The notes below the pieces were generated by a model. That model did no database searches, was not told the origin of the DNA, and saw nothing but the letters and a program-made list of their open reading frames with translations. 7,795 nucleotides of DNA from Anaerolineae bacterium (GTDB lineage Bacteria; Chloroflexota; Anaerolineae; J102), in the NCBI GenBank assembly GCA_027036755.1, contig JALWDV010000674.1, positions 1 through 7,795 on the forward strand. The letters are read 5' to 3'. Made by a program: the position numbers and the translations under genes. Positions 5,274 to 7,795 of the stretch are shown piece after piece (position 1 is the stretch's first letter; each line of letters opens with the position of its first letter).

Positions 5274-6488
5274 TCACGCCCGATAAAGCTTTTCCAGTTC
5301 GGGAACAATGACGTCCCAACTGAAATGCTGCTGGATGAACGCCCGTCCGCGGCGTCCCATGGCCGCGGCCTGCTCCTCATCCGCCAACAGTTCGACGATG
5401 CGTCGGGCGAAGTCGTCGGGGGCATCGGCCAGGGCCAGATGCACGCCATCCACCACTGGAATGCCGTCTGCGCCCAGCCGGGTGGAGACCACGGGTTTCG
5501 CCAGGGCCAGAGATTCGAGGATCTTGAAGCGAGTGCCGCCGCCCGCCAGCAGGGGAACCACGTACGCATCCGCCTGCACGATGTAGGGGCGAACGTCGGG
5601 CACGGCGCCTGTGATGGTGACGTCGCTGCGTCCGGCCAGCGCGTCCAGCCGGGCGTGGGGATTGCGCCCCACCACCCAGAAATGCGCGTCGACGCCCGCG
5701 GCCCGCAGGTGCGGCGTCACCCTCTGGGCGAACCACAGGGCCGCGTCCACATTGGGCCGAAAGTCCATCTTGCCGGTGAAGACGAGATGAGGGCCGGGGC
5801 CTTCCAGGACGGAAGGAAATATCTCGTCGGGCTGGTAGTTGGCCAGGTCGACGCCGTTGGTGACCACGCGCAAAGGCGTTTGGGGCGCCAGGGCGCGCAA
5901 AAAGCGGGCGTCGGGCTCGCTGACCGCGGCGACGCCATCCACGCTGCGGAGGAGTTTCTGCTCATAGCGTCGCAGTTTGGCCGTCTGCACTGCGGAGTAG
6001 GCGGCTGCGGGCCAGCGCCCGGGACGGCGAACATCGGCCAGGGCGGCCCGCCGCTGCAACAGGGTCTCGGCGTTGTGCGCGTCGTAAACAACCCGGCCCA
6101 CGGCGACGCCTGCATCCCGCAAGGCGAAGAAGTAGGGGGCCATCTCGATGCCCTCGATTTGCAGGATGTCGGGAGACAGGGCGCGAGCCGTCTCCGCCAT
6201 CTTTCGGGCCGCTTGGGGCGACCACAGCCGCCGGGCCATGTCGGGCAGCGGCGTGGCGATCATGTCGCGCATCCGGTCGACCATGCTGCGGGTCGGTTGC
6301 GGCGCTGTGACGATGCTGGCGCACAGGTCTTTCACCGGCCCGGACGCGGGATCATCCCCCGGAGCCAGGAGGCTGAACAGATGCACCTGGTGGCGTCGGG
6401 CCAGTTGTCTGAGCAGATTGAAGTTGCGCAGGGTCGTGCCCTGATGCGTGGGCCAGGGGAATTGGGGGGTGAGAAGCAGGATGCGCAT
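5274..6488 (-). CDS. GT-B fold glycosyltransferase (family 4-like)
   Basis: A 404-residue cytoplasmic glycosyltransferase with the two-domain GT-B layout. The N-terminal acceptor domain starts MRILLLTPQFPWPTHQG, with a glycine-containing loop typical of the family, and includes YDAHNAE (135-141). The C-terminal donor domain includes VVTNGVDLANYQP (208-220), LVFTGKMDFRPNVDA (235-249), GAVPDVRPYIVQADAYVVPL (294-313) and GGGTRFKILESLALAKPVVST (317-336), the last carrying the nucleotide-sugar-binding Glu325. It resembles transferases of exopolysaccharide and lipopolysaccharide loci, but sugar and acceptor cannot be told. No signal peptide or membrane segment is seen. The start at 6488 is chosen because the fold begins there; an in-frame ATG at 6620 would add 44 residues encoded partly by the inserted repeat. 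No Shine-Dalgarno is obvious. No other polysaccharide gene is adjacent. Confidence 0.88.
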   Translation of the reverse strand: MRILLLTPQFPWPTHQGTTLRNFNLLRQLARRHQVHLFSLLAPGDDPASGPVKDLCASIVTAPQPTRSMVDRMRDMIATPLPDMARRLWSPQAARKMAETARALSPDILQIEGIEMAPYFFALRDAGVAVGRVVYDAHNAETLLQRRAALADVRRPGRWPAAAYSAVQTAKLRRYEQKLLRSVDGVAAVSEPDARFLRALAPQTPLRVVTNGVDLANYQPDEIFPSVLEGPGPHLVFTGKMDFRPNVDAALWFAQRVTPHLRAAGVDAHFWVVGRNPHARLDALAGRSDVTITGAVPDVRPYIVQADAYVVPLLAGGGTRFKILESLALAKPVVSTRLGADGIPVVDGVHLALADAPDDFARRIVELLADEEQAAAMGRRGRAFIQQHFSWDVIVPELEKLYRA

Positions 6489-6524
6489 CGCGTGGTCTGG
6501 AGGTGGAGAGGCCGGGCGCAACAG

Positions 6525-6546
6525 CGAGAAGACAGCCCCCTTCTCG
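6525..6546. repeat. Small hairpin upstream of the glycosyltransferase start
   Basis: CGAGAAG (6525-6531) and CTTCTCG (6540-6546) are a perfect 7-bp inverted repeat with an 8-base loop, 37 bp upstream of the chosen start. It may be a leader hairpin in the mRNA. No T-tract follows it, so it is not a terminator. Confidence 0.45.
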
Positions 6547-6578
6547 TCTTTGGCCGCCTGCACAGTCCGCCTTATGAT

Positions 6579-6792
6579 TTGGGTGTGTCCAAAATGAGTT
6601 GAAAAGTTAAAATACCCCATTCATTGGCGGGGCGCTTCGCGCCCGCCGCCAGCGCCGGGGGATAAAGTCCCCCGGCTAGAAACAGCGCCCCTGCGGGGCT
6701 AGCCGGATTTATCCGGCGCTGTTTTGTAGCCCGGCGACTTCATCGTCGGGCGGACGTGGCAACCGCTTCCAATCGAAATTGGACGCACCCAA
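6579..6792 (+). mobile_element. MITE-like palindromic element, complete right copy
   Basis: A 214-bp non-coding element bounded by terminal inverted repeats TTGGGTGTGTCCAA (6579-6592) and TTGGACGCACCCAA (6779-6792), matching at 13 of 14 positions. Its interior, 6581-6744, is the reverse complement of the left copy at 1-164. It carries a long hairpin (6661-6744) and a GC-rich hairpin GGCGGGGCGC-TTC-GCGCCCGCC (6625-6646). TGATTT occurs close to both ends (6575-6580 and 6794-6799) but not exactly abutting the right end, so a target duplication is not proven. It lies in the 319-bp gap between the phosphatase stop (6808) and the glycosyltransferase start (6488). There is no transposase. I infer a MITE or similar non-autonomous element; mobility is not shown. 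Confidence 0.75.
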
Positions 6793-6815
6793 GTGATTTC
6801 TGGACATTCACTTGG
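6789..6815. repeat. Inverted repeat over the phosphatase stop codon
   Basis: CCAAGTGA (6789-6796) and TCACTTGG (6808-6815) are perfect 8-bp inverted repeats with an 11-base loop. The right half holds the phosphatase stop codon and the left half overlaps the end of the inserted element. There is no T-tract on the minus strand after it, so it may be an mRNA-stabilising hairpin or chance. Confidence 0.5.
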
Positions 6816-7587
6816 AATGTAGCTGGGCCCGAATGGCGTCGAGATAGTAGGGAGCGCCGTAGAAAACCGGCTCGGGGATTTTGACGCCCCGGGTTGCGCT
6901 CTCAAGGGACAGGGGCGCGCCGCTGAGCAGCTCGGCCGCGCCGCCCGCCCGCTGCAAAATGGGCAGGGCCGCGGCGATATCCCAGATGGCGGTGTGGGTG
7001 TTCAGCCCCGCCAGCGCGCTACCCGCGGCCACGTAGCAAAAATGGGCGGCGCAGGAGCCGAAGGCCCGCACTTTGCCCGGAAATCGAATGTCCCAGCGCA
7101 GGTGTGCGTCGGCCGAGCCCAGGATGATGCTCTCCGAAGAGATGGGCTGCCCGGGCGCGATGACGTGGATGGGGCGGTCATTGAGGGTGGCCGGGCCTTC
7201 CAGATCCACTGCAAAGCAATCATCGACCGCGGGCAGATAGATGACGCCCGCCAGAGGTTGGCTGCCTTGCATCAGGCCGATGCTGATTCCCCACACCGGC
7301 AATCCGGCGGCGAATGCGTTGGTGCCGTCGATGGGGTCCAGCACCCAGCGATAGGCCGCGTCTTGATCGAAATCAGCGCCTTCTTCGCCCAGAATGCCGA
7401 AATCGGGATAAGCCTGGCGCAGTTGGGTTGTGAGAAAGCGTTCGATGGCCTTGTCCGCGGCGGTGACGGGCGTGTCATCCGCCTTCATAGTGACGGTGGT
7501 GTTGCGGAAGTAGCCCAGTGCGATATCGCCCGCGGCGCGGGCCAGTTCTTTGATGTTGTCGAGATCGAAAATCGGTGGATGAGTCAT
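6808..7587 (-). CDS. Inositol-monophosphatase-family sugar/alcohol phosphatase
   Basis: A 259-residue Mg2+-dependent, Li+-sensitive-type phosphatase of the IMPase superfamily. The metal-binding residues are in place: E68 and E69 in GILGEEG (64-70), D84 and D87 in DPIDGTNAF (84-92), and D203 in WDIAAALPILQRAGG (202-216). The start at 7587 (MTHPPIFDL) puts homology at residue 7 and gives the usual family length; an in-frame ATG at 7647 would add 20 hydrophobic residues, and neither start has a good Shine-Dalgarno. The substrate cannot be told from sequence: inositol-1-phosphate, histidinol phosphate (HisN type), fructose 1,6-bisphosphate and 3'-phosphoadenosine 5'-phosphate are all handled by relatives. 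No neighbouring gene decides this. Confidence 0.88.
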   Translation of the reverse strand: MTHPPIFDLDNIKELARAAGDIALGYFRNTTVTMKADDTPVTAADKAIERFLTTQLRQAYPDFGILGEEGADFDQDAAYRWVLDPIDGTNAFAAGLPVWGISIGLMQGSQPLAGVIYLPAVDDCFAVDLEGPATLNDRPIHVIAPGQPISSESIILGSADAHLRWDIRFPGKVRAFGSCAAHFCYVAAGSALAGLNTHTAIWDIAAALPILQRAGGAAELLSGAPLSLESATRGVKIPEPVFYGAPYYLDAIRAQLHSK

Positions 7588-7702
7588 AATCTCAAAGGAT
7601 AGCACGAAGGCGGCAGGAATAGAAATTTTGGCCTGGGTGAATGTCATTCAGGGACGTTTGCCAGACCCGTCCGGCGGCTTTATCCCCCAGAACGTAACTA
7701 CT

Positions 7703-7714
7703 TTGACAATGTCA
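7703..7714 (+). promoter_or_regulatory. Possible -35 box and operator-like palindrome
   Basis: A perfect -35 hexamer TTGACA (7703-7708) on the plus strand overlaps the palindrome TGACA-A-TGTCA (7704-7714). No good -10 hexamer follows at 16-18 bp. It lies in an AT-richer stretch between the phosphatase start and the terminator-like hairpin at the right edge, and could belong to a gene that starts beyond the window. Confidence 0.25.
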
Positions 7715-7757
7715 CATTACGTCATTCATCAATGTTAAATTTAGAATCCGCAAGCGG

Positions 7758-7792
7758 AAAGGAGGCGATTTTCCCCTCCCGGCCTCCTTTTT
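7758..7792 (+). terminator. Terminator-like hairpin at the right edge
   Basis: AAAGGAGGC (7758-7766) pairs perfectly with GCCTCCTTT (7782-7790), a 9-bp stem with a 15-base pyrimidine-rich loop. The run of five T (7788-7792) continues two bases past the stem on the plus strand. A small CCGCAAGCGG palindrome (7748-7757) precedes it. No plus-strand gene lies to its left within the window. It would therefore end a very short plus-strand RNA or be an attenuator of a gene outside the window. It may equally be a structured repeat. Confidence 0.45.
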
Positions 7793-7795
7793 GCC

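Noticed and set aside
5325..6602. Plus-strand open frame of 425 codons opposite the glycosyltransferase
   Set aside because: Same shadow pattern: no domain, biased composition, and the minus-strand frame has clear GT-B motifs. Other plus-strand frames opposite argB (2254-2910), argC (3291-4169) and the phosphatase (6994-7602) were set aside for the same reason.
1..6744. Composite transposon bounded by the two inverted elements
   Set aside because: There is no transposase or integrase between them, the cargo is housekeeping genes, and the elements are of MITE size. Two independent insertions are simpler.
6575..6799. TGATTT target-site duplication around the right element
   Set aside because: The left copy overlaps the terminal repeat by two bases and the right copy starts one base beyond it, so the two do not abut the ends symmetrically. 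It may be chance.
1..7795. CRISPR arrays, tRNA or rRNA genes, toxin-antitoxin pairs, or defence genes
   Set aside because: No spaced direct repeats of CRISPR type, no cloverleaf or rRNA sequence, and no small gene pairs or defence domains were seen on either strand.

Overview
The window is GC-rich and all seven convincing genes lie on the minus strand, so transcription runs from the right edge to the left. The best guess at the source is a Chloroflexota bacterium (Anaerolineae or Caldilineae type), possibly from a metagenome. This rests on protein style (a short ArgA with a Cys cluster, an ArgD with an AKPLANGLPIGA lysine loop, a small two-helix zinc-ribbon protein) and on the many short palindromic and heptad repeats between genes. 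It is an inference; no rRNA or marker gene is present.

Layout in transcription order: an inositol-monophosphatase-family phosphatase (7587-6808); a 319-bp gap filled mostly by a small inverted-repeat element (6579-6792); a GT-B glycosyltransferase (6488-5274); a membrane-anchored double-zinc-ribbon protein with its own likely promoter (5148-4483); a 349-bp gap holding a rho-independent terminator and a palindromic repeat; then the arginine cluster argC (4133-3126), argB (2895-2056), argD (1954-773) and a short GNAT-type argA (709-248). A second, inverted copy of the small element forms the left edge (1-164).

The four arg genes cover the steps from glutamate to N-acetylornithine: ArgA acetylates glutamate, ArgB phosphorylates N-acetylglutamate, ArgC reduces the acyl phosphate to the semialdehyde, and ArgD transaminates it. 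The deacetylation or acetyl-transfer step (argE or argJ) is not in the window. The phosphatase, glycosyltransferase and zinc-ribbon genes have no evident functional link to arginine synthesis.

No defence system, CRISPR array, prophage or other clearly new system was found. What stands out is non-coding. Every gap in the arg cluster carries a short repeat, of at least four unrelated designs. Two copies of a MITE-like palindromic element sit in opposite orientation about 6.4 kb apart and are 94% identical. The region upstream of argC has a terminator hairpin with a possible alternative fold.
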